Assembly: GCF_001556515.1 (NCBI RefSeq)
Contig: NZ_LSJA01000128.1
Span: 1 to 13,118 of the forward strand
From: Caulobacter sp. CCH9-E1
Lineage (GTDB): Bacteria; Pseudomonadota; Alphaproteobacteria; Caulobacterales; Caulobacteraceae
Length of the DNA: 13,118 nt
Reading direction: 5' to 3'
In this document: positions 1-6,718 of the stretch, in pieces
Layout of the letters: every line of letters starts with the position of its first letter
Position numbering within the stretch: the first letter of the stretch is position 1
Translations under genes and position numbers: made by a program
Notes under the pieces: model-generated
Database searches by the model: none
Told to the model about the DNA's origin: nothing
Seen by the model: only the letters and a program-made list of their open reading frames with translations

Positions 1-229
1 GCGCCAGCGCCCCCAGGCCTTCAGTCACATAGTAGCCGGCGAAGGCGACGGTGATGGCCAGGGCCTGGACGCGAGCCGGGCTCGGGCCGGCGCCGTCCGG
101 ACCCGCCACGAGCTGGCGCAAACGGCCGCTCGCCAGGCCGCGATAGAGCAGAACGACGGCCAGCGCCGCCAGCACGGCCAGAAGGCCGTACTCTCCGATC
201 TGGGCGACCTGCTTGAGCGGCATGCTCAT
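1..229 (-). CDS. small membrane protein, 5' part only (runs off the left edge)
   Basis: An open frame reads leftward from ATG at 229-227 and is still open at base 1, giving 76 residues beginning MSMPLKQVAQIGEYGLL. A hydrophobic segment at about residues 12-29 (LLAVLAALAVVLLYRG) looks like a membrane helix. It is followed by a short basic and Gly/Pro-rich stretch and a second hydrophobic stretch near residue 55 (VQALAITVAFAGYYV). I do not recognise the family. A second in-frame ATG lies at 223-221. Neither start has a clear Shine-Dalgarno sequence. A four-codon out-of-frame ATG frame (240-226) overlaps the start and may be chance. The codon pattern and the membrane segment favour a real gene, but the C-terminus lies outside the window, so no function is offered. 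Confidence 0.6.
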   Translation of the reverse strand, partial: MSMPLKQVAQIGEYGLLAVLAALAVVLLYRGLASGRLRQLVAGPDGAGPSPARVQALAITVAFAGYYVTEGLGALA

Positions 230-604
230 CGGCGATCCATGTCGAGAAAGGGGCGGACGCGAAGCATCACGCGCGCCGCGGCGCAGCCGTGCGCGAGCGA
301 AAGCGACTGAGACGCGGACTGGTCGGCTACTTTTCGGGTACAGGCGCAGAAAGACCGAGAATCTTCAGCTGGACGACGTCCAGCGCGACCCCGCGCCCCC
401 GCGCTTATTCCAAGCTTTGCGCGAATTAACTTTTCTGTCAACGTAAAGGTGCATCGCCGGGCGGGTCTTCAACGCGGCCGCCGGCGACTTTTCGTCGTCT
501 CCGGAGAACGCCGCTGGCGACGAGTCGCCTGAAGGGCATAGATTGACAGCGGTGACCTGAGGGGACGGCATTTTGCGAGTGAGGACGGGCCGGGAGCGGA
601 GCGC
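230..604. other. intergenic region between divergent genes, with two inverted repeats
   Basis: No convincing gene is seen in these 375 bases; the short frames here lack coding character. The stretch around 420-445 is the most AT-rich. It holds TTGACA on the minus strand (441-436), a possible -35 for the leftward membrane protein gene, but no good -10 follows. TTGACA on the plus strand at 543-548 could be a -35 for the kinase gene, again without a good -10. Two perfect dyads are present: GCTGGAC-GAC-GTCCAGC at 368-384 and GGCGAC-GA-GTCGCC at 516-529. GANTC sites are at 359 and 522. Promoter assignment is tentative. Confidence 0.4.
368..384. repeat. 7-bp inverted repeat, candidate operator
   Basis: GCTGGAC (368-374) and GTCCAGC (378-384) are perfect reverse complements separated by GAC. 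No T-run follows on either strand, so a regulator site is more likely than a terminator. The partner protein is unknown. Confidence 0.3.
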
Positions 605-2710
605 GTGACGTCGTTACTCGCCGGACTGGAGCGCGCGAACCTCACGCCTCGCACGCTTCGCGAATGGCTGCTGGTCGCCAGTCTGGCTCTGATCTATTGC
701 GTCGGCGCGGTGGTCAGTCTGCGCTGGGCCGTGGTGCCGGGCGCGGGGACGGCCTTCTGGCCCTCCGCCGGCGTCGCGCTCGCCGCGGTCGCCTATTACG
801 GCCCGCGCGTCTGGCTGGGCGCGCTGCTGGGCCGCCTGCTGACCTTCTGGGTGATGGCCGCGCCGCAGCCCCTGTGGAGCCAGCTTGTGATCGCCACGGC
901 CACCGCGCTCGGCGCGCTGGTCCCGGTGCTGATCCTCAACCGCCTGAAGACCAACGCCAAGCTCGACAGCCTGCCCAGCGCCCTTTGGCTGGTGATCGGC
1001 GCCGGCGCCGGCGGGGCGACCATCTCGGCGGGCGCCGGAGCCCTGATGCTGCTGCTGAGCGGCTCGCCGGTCGGCAAGGTCGATCAGGCCTTCGTCAACT
1101 GGTGGTTCGGCTTCCTGACCGGCGTCCTGACCTTCGCGCCGGTGTTCATGACCTGGCGCGGCGCGCTGGAGCGATGGACGCCGACCCGGATTGGCCATCT
1201 GACGCTGATCTGCGTGGCCACCGGCGCGCTGGCCTATCTGATCTTCCTGCGCGGCGAAGGGGCCTATTCACGGGCCTGGTTCGTGTTTCCGCTGCTGGTC
1301 TGGGCGGGTCTGGCCTTCGACACGCGCGGCGCGGCCCTGGCTTCGCTGCTGGTCAGTCTGTGCGCCTTCCTCGGCACCTTGCAGGGCAACGGCCCCTTCC
1401 ACGGCGCCGGGACATCCGGCGCGATCCTGCTGACCCAGCAGTTCGTGGCCGTGATGGCCTCGACCACCCTGATCCTGGCCGCCGTCGCCAGCGAGCGGCG
1501 CGGCCGCGAGGCGCTGGAGCGCAGCGAGAGCCGCTACAAGGCCGAAAGCGCCGCCCTGGCGGTGCTGAACGAAACCGGCGCGGTGATCGCCGCCGAGCTT
1601 GACCTCGAGCGCGCGGTGCAGGTGGTGATCGACGCCGGCGCCGCCCTGACGCACGCGCGCTACGCGGCGTTCTTCTACTCAGCGCCGGACGGCCAGGGCC
1701 ACTCGATGATGCTCTACGCGCTGTCGGGCGCGCCGCGCTCGGCCTTCGATGCATTCGGCCACCCGCGCGCCACCGAAGTCTTCGCCCCGACCTTCGAGGG
1801 GACCGCCACGATCCGCTCGGGAGACATCACCCAAGACCCCCGCTACGGCCGCAACGATCCGCATTTCGGCATGCCCAAGGACCACCTGCCGGTGCGCAGC
1901 TATCTGGCCGTGCCGGTCCGTTCGCGCTCGGGCGAGATCATCGGCGGCCTGTTCTTTGGCCATTCCGATCCGGACGTGTTCGACGAGCGCGCCCAGTGGC
2001 TGGCGGAGGGGGTGGCCTCGCACGCGGCCATCGCCATCGACAATGCTCGCCTCTACCAGTCGGCCCAGGCCGAACTGGCCCAGCGCCGCCGCGCCGAGGA
2101 GCTGCAGCGGCTGCTGATCAACGAGCTGAACCATCGGGTGAAGAACACCCTGGCGACGGTCCAGTCCCTGGCGGCCCAGACCCTGCGGTCCTCCGATGAT
2201 CTGGCGACGGCGCGCGAGGCGTTTGATCGACGGCTGATGGCTCTCTCGGCGACGCACAATCTGCTGACCCAGTCCAGCTGGGCCAGCGCCGAGCTGGGCG
2301 ATCTGGTTCGCCAGGCGGCCGAGCCGTTCGTGGCCGATCGGTTCATCGCCCAGGGGCCCTCGGTCAGCTTGTCGCCGGCCCGGTCGCTGGCTCTGTCGAT
2401 GGCGTTGCACGAGCTCAGCACCAATGCGCTGAAATACGGCGCCTTGAGCGTCGCCGACGGCGTCGTGCGGCTGACCTGGCGCGTGACGGCCGGCCAGCTG
2501 GAACTGGTCTGGGCGGAGGAGGGCGGGCCCCCGGTCGTCGCGCCCACGCGGCGGGGCTTCGGCACCCGCCTGATCTCCCAGGCCCTGGCCCGCGAGTTGC
2601 GGGGCCAAGTGCGGCTGGAGCACGATCCGGCCGGAGTGCGGTGCGAGATCCGCTTTCCGCTGGACGCCGAGGACGCGCCGGGGCCGGCGCGGGAAATCCC
2701 CGAGGTCTAG
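605..2710 (+). CDS. MASE1-GAF sensor histidine kinase, HWE family
   Basis: A membrane sensor kinase of 701 residues. The first ~295 residues carry a MASE1-type module of about eight hydrophobic segments (for example residues 22-36, 56-66, 125-150, 167-181, 200-214, 227-237 and 277-295). A GAF domain spans about 318-482. A short coiled linker (484-503) leads to the kinase. The phospho-acceptor is His510 in ELNHRVKN (507-514). The N box has the HWE hallmark His602-Glu603 in ALHELSTNALKYG, and Trp636-x-Glu638 follows in VWAEEGG. GFGTRL (651-656) is the glycine-rich ATP-lid motif. HWE kinases phosphorylate response regulators, in this clade often in the general stress network, but no response regulator gene is in the window, so the partner is unknown. 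The start is GTG at 605 with GGGAG at 592-596, 8 bases upstream. Its stop is only 14 bp from that of the convergent cytochrome gene. The MASE1 ligand cannot be deduced. Confidence 0.93.
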   Translation: MTSLLAGLERANLTPRTLREWLLVASLALIYCVGAVVSLRWAVVPGAGTAFWPSAGVALAAVAYYGPRVWLGALLGRLLTFWVMAAPQPLWSQLVIATATALGALVPVLILNRLKTNAKLDSLPSALWLVIGAGAGGATISAGAGALMLLLSGSPVGKVDQAFVNWWFGFLTGVLTFAPVFMTWRGALERWTPTRIGHLTLICVATGALAYLIFLRGEGAYSRAWFVFPLLVWAGLAFDTRGAALASLLVSLCAFLGTLQGNGPFHGAGTSGAILLTQQFVAVMASTTLILAAVASERRGREALERSESRYKAESAALAVLNETGAVIAAELDLERAVQVVIDAGAALTHARYAAFFYSAPDGQGHSMMLYALSGAPRSAFDAFGHPRATEVFAPTFEGTATIRSGDITQDPRYGRNDPHFGMPKDHLPVRSYLAVPVRSRSGEIIGGLFFGHSDPDVFDERAQWLAEGVASHAAIAIDNARLYQSAQAELAQRRRAEELQRLLINELNHRVKNTLATVQSLAAQTLRSSDDLATAREAFDRRLMALSATHNLLTQSSWASAELGDLVRQAAEPFVADRFIAQGPSVSLSPARSLALSMALHELSTNALKYGALSVADGVVRLTWRVTAGQLELVWAEEGGPPVVAPTRRGFGTRLISQALARELRGQVRLEHDPAGVRCEIRFPLDAEDAPGPAREIPEV

Positions 2711-2724
2711 AGCGGGCGACCGCC

Positions 2725-3072
2725 TTACCGCTTTGGCTCCAGGCTGTGGAGATAGGCTTTCAGGTCCGCCCGCTGGTCGTCGTCGAACTTGGCCATGGGC
2801 ATGCGCGGATGGGTGCGGGGCGAGCCTTCCTCGGGCGGCGTCGGCGGGGCCAGCATGCCCTCGTCCAGCAGGGCGTCTAGGCCCCCCTTCCGATAGCGCT
2901 CGTGCAGCCGCGCGAACGGCGGAGCATCCGGAAGCGGGCTCTTGGTCCCGCGCACCGCGTGACAGCCGCCGCAAGCGCGTTGCGCGATCCGTTCGCCATT
3001 GGCGGCGGACGCCTGGCCGAGGGCCGGCGAGGCGACCAGCGCCAAGCCCACGGCCAGCAGGGCGATCCTCAC
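2725..3072 (-). CDS. small secreted c-type cytochrome
   Basis: A 115-residue exported monohaem class I cytochrome c. The N-terminus ([19 protein letters not shown]) is a signal peptide with likely cleavage before Gln20. The haem motif is Cys34-Gly-Gly-Cys37-His38. A late Met91 or Met93 in HPRMPMAKF is the likely distal iron ligand, and the C-terminal helix ([15 protein letters not shown]) is typical of the fold. It would carry electrons in the periplasm. The start is GTG at 3072-3070, which overlaps the TGA of the alcohol dehydrogenase gene (3071-3069). GAGGG lies 6 bases upstream, inside the dehydrogenase gene, so translational coupling is likely. A longer frame continues upstream in the same phase but runs antiparallel through no known domain and is rejected. 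The physiological partner is not shown by the sequence. Confidence 0.9.
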   Translation of the reverse strand: MRIALLAVGLALVASPALGQASAANGERIAQRACGGCHAVRGTKSPLPDAPPFARLHERYRKGGLDALLDEGMLAPPTPPEEGSPRTHPRMPMAKFDDDQRADLKAYLHSLEPKR

Positions 3073-4103
3073 GCCGCGCCCTCGAAGTCCAGCACCACGC
3101 GGCCTTCGATGGCGCCCTTTTCCATGCGGCTGAAGATGTCGTTGATCGCGCTCAGGCCCTCGGTCGAGACCGTCGCCTTGACCCGGCCGTCGGCGGCGAA
3201 GGCCAGGGCCTCCTGCAGGTCCAGGCGCGTGCCGACGATCGAGCCGCGCACCGTGATCCCGCGCAGAACGGTGTCGAAGATCGACAGCGGGAAGTCGCCC
3301 GGCGGCAGGCCGTTCAGCGACACCGTGCCGCCGCGCCGGACCATGCCGAGCGCCTGGCTGAAGGCCGTGCGCGAGACCGCCGTCACCAGCACGCCCTGCA
3401 TGCCGCCGACCTTGGACTGGAACACGGCGACGGGATCCTCGCGGCTGGCGTCGACCGTCAGCTCGGCCCCCAACTCGCGAGCCAGGCTCAGCTTGTCTTC
3501 CGCGACATCGACGGCGGCGACCTTGAAGCCCATGGCCTTGGCGTATTGCACGGCGAGGTGTCCCAGGCCCCCGACGCCCGAGATCGCCACCCAATCGCCG
3601 GGTTTGGCGTCCAGCATCTTCAGGCCCTTATAGACCGTGACCCCGGCGCACAGGATCGGCGCGGCCTCGACATAGGAGAGGTTGGCCGGGATCAGGCCGA
3701 CATAGTCGGCGTCGGCCAGCACGTATTCGGCGAAGCCGCCGTCGACCGAATAGCCGGTGTTCTGCTGCTTTTCACAGAGCGTCTCCCAGCCGGCCAGGCA
3801 GTGGACGCAGCGACCGCAGGCGGTGTGAAGCCAAGGCACGCCCACCCGGTCCCCGATCTTCAGATGCTCGACATCCTCGCCCAGCTCGACCACGGCGCCG
3901 ACGCCCTCGTGGCCGGGCACGAAGGGCGGGGACGGCTTGATCGGCCAGTCGCCATGCGCCGCGTGCAGATCGGTGTGGCAGACGCCGCAGGCGGCGATCT
4001 TGACCAGCACCTGACCGCGTCCAGGCTTGGGGCGCGGCCGATCCTCGATCACCAGCGGCTGGCCAAAGGCGCGCACCACAGCGGCCTTCATCATCGTGTC
4101 CAT
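3069..4103 (-). CDS. adhP: zinc-dependent alcohol dehydrogenase (AdhP type)
   Basis: A 344-residue cytoplasmic medium-chain dehydrogenase that should interconvert primary alcohols and aldehydes with NAD(H). Catalytic zinc ligands are Cys39 (in AACGVCHTD), His65 with Glu66 (PGHEGVG) and Cys152. Structural zinc ligands are Cys96, Cys99, Cys102 and Cys110, all present. The nucleotide-binding loop is GVGGLGH at 176-182. Length and motifs match the bacterial AdhP (propanol-preferring) group, so the symbol is by family resemblance. ATG at 4103 is chosen over two further Met codons (residues 4 and 5) because GGGAG sits 7 bases upstream of it. The gene lies 77 bp downstream of the DUF1810 gene on the same strand, and its stop overlaps the start of the cytochrome c gene. 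Substrate preference among short-chain alcohols cannot be read from sequence alone. Confidence 0.92.
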   Translation of the reverse strand: MDTMMKAAVVRAFGQPLVIEDRPRPKPGRGQVLVKIAACGVCHTDLHAAHGDWPIKPSPPFVPGHEGVGAVVELGEDVEHLKIGDRVGVPWLHTACGRCVHCLAGWETLCEKQQNTGYSVDGGFAEYVLADADYVGLIPANLSYVEAAPILCAGVTVYKGLKMLDAKPGDWVAISGVGGLGHLAVQYAKAMGFKVAAVDVAEDKLSLARELGAELTVDASREDPVAVFQSKVGGMQGVLVTAVSRTAFSQALGMVRRGGTVSLNGLPPGDFPLSIFDTVLRGITVRGSIVGTRLDLQEALAFAADGRVKATVSTEGLSAINDIFSRMEKGAIEGRVVLDFEGAA

Positions 4104-4163
4104 TGGCGTTCTCCCGGAGCTCTAGCGCTTGGGCGGCGATAGTACCCCGGCCGGAGCGCGATC

Positions 4164-4180
4164 GCAGTCGGGGCGACTAC
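4164..4180 (-). terminator. hairpin just after the DUF1810 gene, weak terminator candidate
   Basis: AGTCG (4166-4170) and CGACT (4174-4178) pair around a GGG/CCC loop, extended by one wobble and one GC pair to 4164-4180. It begins right after the DUF1810 stop codon. No T-run follows in the leftward direction, so it may only slow polymerase or stabilise an RNA end. Confidence 0.25.
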
Positions 4181-4603
4181 CTATGGTTCGGCCGCGAGCC
4201 GTTCCAGCGTCCGCGGATCCCGCGCGCCGCCGAAGTACTTGCCCAGCGCTTGGCCGAACGCGGGTTCGTCCGGGGCCGCGGCCTGGAACAGGGTCAGGCT
4301 GGAACGCAGCTTCAGATCGTCGGGCGAGCCGAACACGGCGTGAGCGTCGTCGCCAGGCAGGGCGTTGATCGTCGCCGCCACCTCGCGCAAGCGCGGCCCC
4401 AGCACCGGATGCGCCAGATAGGCCTTGGCTTCGGCCAGGTCGGCGATCGCGTAGAAGCGCGCGGTCGGGCTGGAACCCAGGCCCTGGATCTGCGGAAAGA
4501 CGAACCACATCCAGTGGCTCTCCTTGCGCCCGCGACGCAGCTCGGCCAGCGCGGTCTGGTAGGTCGAGGCCTGCGCCTCGACGAAGCGGGAAAGGTCGGC
4601 CAT
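4181..4603 (-). CDS. DUF1810 family protein
   Basis: A 140-residue soluble protein of the DUF1810 family, recognised by KESHWMWFVFPQ at 27-38, HPVLGPRL at 65-72 and the FGSPDDLKLRSSLTLF block at 91-106. The length is normal for the family. Its biochemical role is not known to me. No signal peptide or membrane segment is present, so it is cytoplasmic. The start is ATG at 4603 with GGAGG 9 bases upstream. It lies between the tetratricopeptide-like gene (68 bp upstream) and the alcohol dehydrogenase gene (77 bp downstream), all leftward. The gaps are wide enough for separate promoters, so an operon is possible but not shown. Confidence 0.88.
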   Translation of the reverse strand: MADLSRFVEAQASTYQTALAELRRGRKESHWMWFVFPQIQGLGSSPTARFYAIADLAEAKAYLAHPVLGPRLREVAATINALPGDDAHAVFGSPDDLKLRSSLTLFQAAAPDEPAFGQALGKYFGGARDPRTLERLAAEP

Positions 4604-4671
4604 GGGCGAGATCCTCCGTCGGTTCTTCGGCGGATCAAACGCGCAGCGCGCGCATCCGCGGCTCCACGTCG

Positions 4672-6219
4672 CTACGGAACCTGCCAGAGATCCTCTAGCC
4701 GGTAGTGCAGAATGCGCCCCACGGGCTCGATCGCGGCGACCACGTCAGGGCGTTTTCGCAAGGCGGCTCTGCCGGCGGCCCGCGCGGCGTCGTAGGCCGT
4801 CTGGTTGGGAAGAGAGGGCGTGTCCTGCAGGGTCAGCAGCATCGCGCGTCTCAGGTCCGGCGAACCAAGGCGCTTGATGACAACCGCGGCGGCGGCGTCC
4901 AGGTCATTGACGCAAAGCAGCGCGTCCAGAGTATTGCCCTTCGCCTCGTCGCCCAGGTCGCGGAGCGTCTTCAGCGCCGTCTGCGCGGTGTCCTTGTCGC
5001 CCAGGTCGCTCGCGGCGCAGACGGTGATCTTCAGCGCCACCGCGCGACCGTAGGGCGACATGTGATCGAGGCGCACGCTGCCGACCGTGGCCAGGGCCGC
5101 CTTGGAGCGACCCGCCGTCATCTGGGCGGCGCCCAGGTTCAGGGTCTGATTGACATTGGGTCGACCATTCTCTGGGGTGCGGGCGCCAATCTCCAGCGCC
5201 TCGATGGCCTCTTCCCGCCGTCCCATCTGCGACAGGATCTGATTGCGGACGTTGTGCGCCCAGCCCAGGCGCGTCTCCAGGTCAACGAACCCGTCCGGCG
5301 CGCTGTTGGCGCGAGCCAGAGCCGCGTCGATCACCGTCAGCGCTTCGGAAAAGCGGCCCAGGTCCATCAGCGCCTCGGCCTTGGCGGTCGGGCCGCTGAT
5401 CCTGTCGCCGTGGGCGGCCAGCAGGGCGTCGACCGCCTTCAACCGCGCCAGCGAGCCAGTCTTGGGCGAGAGCCGGTCGGGCGCGCCCTCGTCCACCTTG
5501 TCGAAGCGCTTGTCGGCGCGCATGCCGATCAAGACCTCATCCTTGGTGATCAGCCGGGCCGCGGCCTCGGCGTCGGCCAAGCGGTTCCGGGCCAGCAGGC
5601 CAAGCACATAGTCCGCGCGCTCGCCGCTCAGATCCTCGAAGGGGTTTTGCGGCTTCCATTTGGCGAACAGGGCGTCAGCCAAGGCGAAGACCCTGGCCTC
5701 TCCGTCGGGCAGGCGCCGAGCCGCGTTGAGCTCGTAAGCGATGGTCTCGTCGGGGAGGGTCGCGACCGTCTCGGGATAGCGCGTCGCCAGCGTGGTCAAG
5801 GCGGAGACGGCTCCGGCCTTGTCGCCCGACGCCGCGGCGATCTGGAGGCGCAGAAGCCAGTCTTCCTTCCCGGCGTCCGCCATTTCGGAGGCCTCGATAA
5901 TCGCGGCGCGGGCGGCGGGCCAATCCTTGGCGTCGGTGGCGATGCCGGCGATCATCAGCGCGATGGCGTGGCGCATCGGGGCCGGCGCCTTCGCGAAATA
6001 GGGCGAGCGGCGCGCGCGCTCCAGCACCTCGCGAGCGTGGGCGTAGTCGCCTTTCTGCAGGTCGGCCCCGACCTCCTGGATCGCCAGGTCGAAGCTCTCC
6101 TGCGAGGACGGCGGCGGCGCGGCCTGCGGCCTGGTGTCGGCCACGGCTGATCCGGTCAGCAGCACCGCCGCGGCGGCGGCCAGGAACAATCGACGCAAAC
6201 TCGCCCCCTCGAAAGGCAT
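4672..6219 (-). CDS. secreted protein with tetratricopeptide-like helical repeats
   Basis: A 515-residue exported protein of unknown function. The N-terminus (RRLFLAAAAAVLLTGSAVA) is a signal peptide with likely cleavage after Ala27 (AVA-D). The rest is Ala/Leu-rich amphipathic helix with TPR-like pairs, clearest at residues 280-303 (ALMDLGRFSEALTVIDAAL) and 320-345. Such repeats usually mediate protein-protein contacts in the periplasm. The start is uncertain. ATG at 6219 has a poor ribosome site and gives an unusual acidic MPFEGAS leader. TTG at 6198 gives a classic MRR signal peptide with GAGGGGG 5 bases upstream and may be the true start (508 residues). An in-frame upstream extension to 6336 crosses the PadR operator array and is rejected. 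It is divergent from the PadR gene and might share its regulation. Confidence 0.8.
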   Translation of the reverse strand: MPFEGASLRRLFLAAAAAVLLTGSAVADTRPQAAPPPSSQESFDLAIQEVGADLQKGDYAHAREVLERARRSPYFAKAPAPMRHAIALMIAGIATDAKDWPAARAAIIEASEMADAGKEDWLLRLQIAAASGDKAGAVSALTTLATRYPETVATLPDETIAYELNAARRLPDGEARVFALADALFAKWKPQNPFEDLSGERADYVLGLLARNRLADAEAAARLITKDEVLIGMRADKRFDKVDEGAPDRLSPKTGSLARLKAVDALLAAHGDRISGPTAKAEALMDLGRFSEALTVIDAALARANSAPDGFVDLETRLGWAHNVRNQILSQMGRREEAIEALEIGARTPENGRPNVNQTLNLGAAQMTAGRSKAALATVGSVRLDHMSPYGRAVALKITVCAASDLGDKDTAQTALKTLRDLGDEAKGNTLDALLCVNDLDAAAAVVIKRLGSPDLRRAMLLTLQDTPSLPNQTAYDAARAAGRAALRKRPDVVAAIEPVGRILHYRLEDLWQVP

Positions 6220-6279
6220 CGAACTCAAGGTTGCACAACAGCACGCCGCGGGTCGCGGAGGCAATGTCGAGCGCCGCCA

Positions 6280-6309
6280 TTGACTCCCTTTCGTACTGTG
6301 TGACATACA
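6280..6309 (+). promoter_or_regulatory. candidate promoter of the PadR gene
   Basis: TTGACT (6280-6285) and CATACA (6304-6309) are spaced by 18 bases, a fair but imperfect match to a housekeeping promoter. The -10 lies inside the first copy of the RTGTG-N3-CACAC array, so a bound repressor would block it. A GANTC site (6282-6286) overlaps the -35. Confidence 0.4.
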
Positions 6310-6352
6310 GTGTGCGTCACACACCATGTGATGCACACTATGTGGCGCACAC
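6298..6352. promoter_or_regulatory. array of four 13-bp dyads, likely PadR operator
   Basis: Three near-identical elements follow the pattern RTGTG-N3-CACAC: GTGTGCGTCACAC (6310-6322), ATGTGATGCACAC (6326-6338) and ATGTGGCGCACAC (6340-6352). A fourth, degenerate copy (GTGTGACATACAG) is at 6298-6310. Start-to-start distances are 12, 16 and 14 bases. A longer perfect dyad, TGTGTGAC (6297-6304) with GTCACACA (6316-6323), covers the first two. PadR-family regulators bind TGT/ACA-type dyads and usually repress their own operon. The array ends 4 bases before the PadR start codon, and it lies between that gene and the divergent TPR-like gene. Binding by this PadR is inference. Confidence 0.7.
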
Positions 6353-6356
6353 GTTC

Positions 6357-6686
6357 ATGCCGACCGATACGGACATCTTTGAATCGCTCCGTCAGGAGCT
6401 GCGGCGGGGGACTCTGATCCTCGCCGTCCTCGCCCAGCTGCGGGAGGAGCGCTACGGCTACGGCCTGCGCCAGGCCCTCGCGTCCGTGGGCGTCGAGATC
6501 GACGAAGGCGCGCTCTATCCCATGCTCCGCCGGCTGGAGGCCCAGGGCCTGCTCGCCAGCGAATGGCGCGAGGAAGACAAGCGCAAGAAGCGTTTCTACC
6601 AGCTGTCGGAGGAGGGCCGGGCCGTGCTGGCGCGCCTCGCCGACGAATGGCGCGCGATCAACGCCGCCTTGGAGCCCCTGCTGTGA
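6357..6686 (+). CDS. PadR family transcriptional regulator
   Basis: A 109-residue winged-helix regulator. The PadR core is clear: LRRGTLILAVLAQL (15-28), YGYGLRQAL (33-41), recognition region GALYPMLRRLEAQGLL (51-66) and wing KRKKRFYQLSEEG (75-87), then a dimerisation helix. It is the short PadR subtype that typically pairs with a HAAS-domain membrane protein, and that partner follows directly. ATG at 6357 is chosen because the domain starts there and the array of dyads lies just upstream; in-frame extension upstream runs through the dyads. There is no visible Shine-Dalgarno before this ATG, so translation may be inefficient or leaderless. It most likely represses its own two-gene operon. The inducing signal is unknown. 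Confidence 0.92.
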   Translation: MPTDTDIFESLRQELRRGTLILAVLAQLREERYGYGLRQALASVGVEIDEGALYPMLRRLEAQGLLASEWREEDKRKKRFYQLSEEGRAVLARLADEWRAINAALEPLL

Positions 6687-6718
6687 CAGCGGCGACCCTC
6701 ACCAAAGGACCCCATGAC

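Noticed and set aside
2710..2725. A bidirectional terminator between the kinase and cytochrome gene ends
   Set aside because: The 14-bp gap has no dyad with a T-run on either strand.
1679..2974. A 431-codon open frame antisense to the kinase gene
   Set aside because: It mirrors the high third-position GC of the real gene, lacks any domain and consists of low-complexity Arg/Gly/Ala-rich sequence.
2733..4142. A 469-codon open frame antisense to the cytochrome and dehydrogenase genes
   Set aside because: The minus strand encodes two proteins with full catalytic motifs here; the plus-strand product is Arg/Gln/His-rich shadow sequence.
4705..6150. A 481-codon open frame antisense to the TPR-like gene
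   Set aside because: It has no recognisable domain or ribosome site, and the opposite strand has a signal peptide and helical repeats.
6231..6356. An upstream in-frame extension of the PadR protein from ATG at 6231
   Set aside because: It would translate through the operator dyads and the candidate promoter and add 42 residues not seen in the family.
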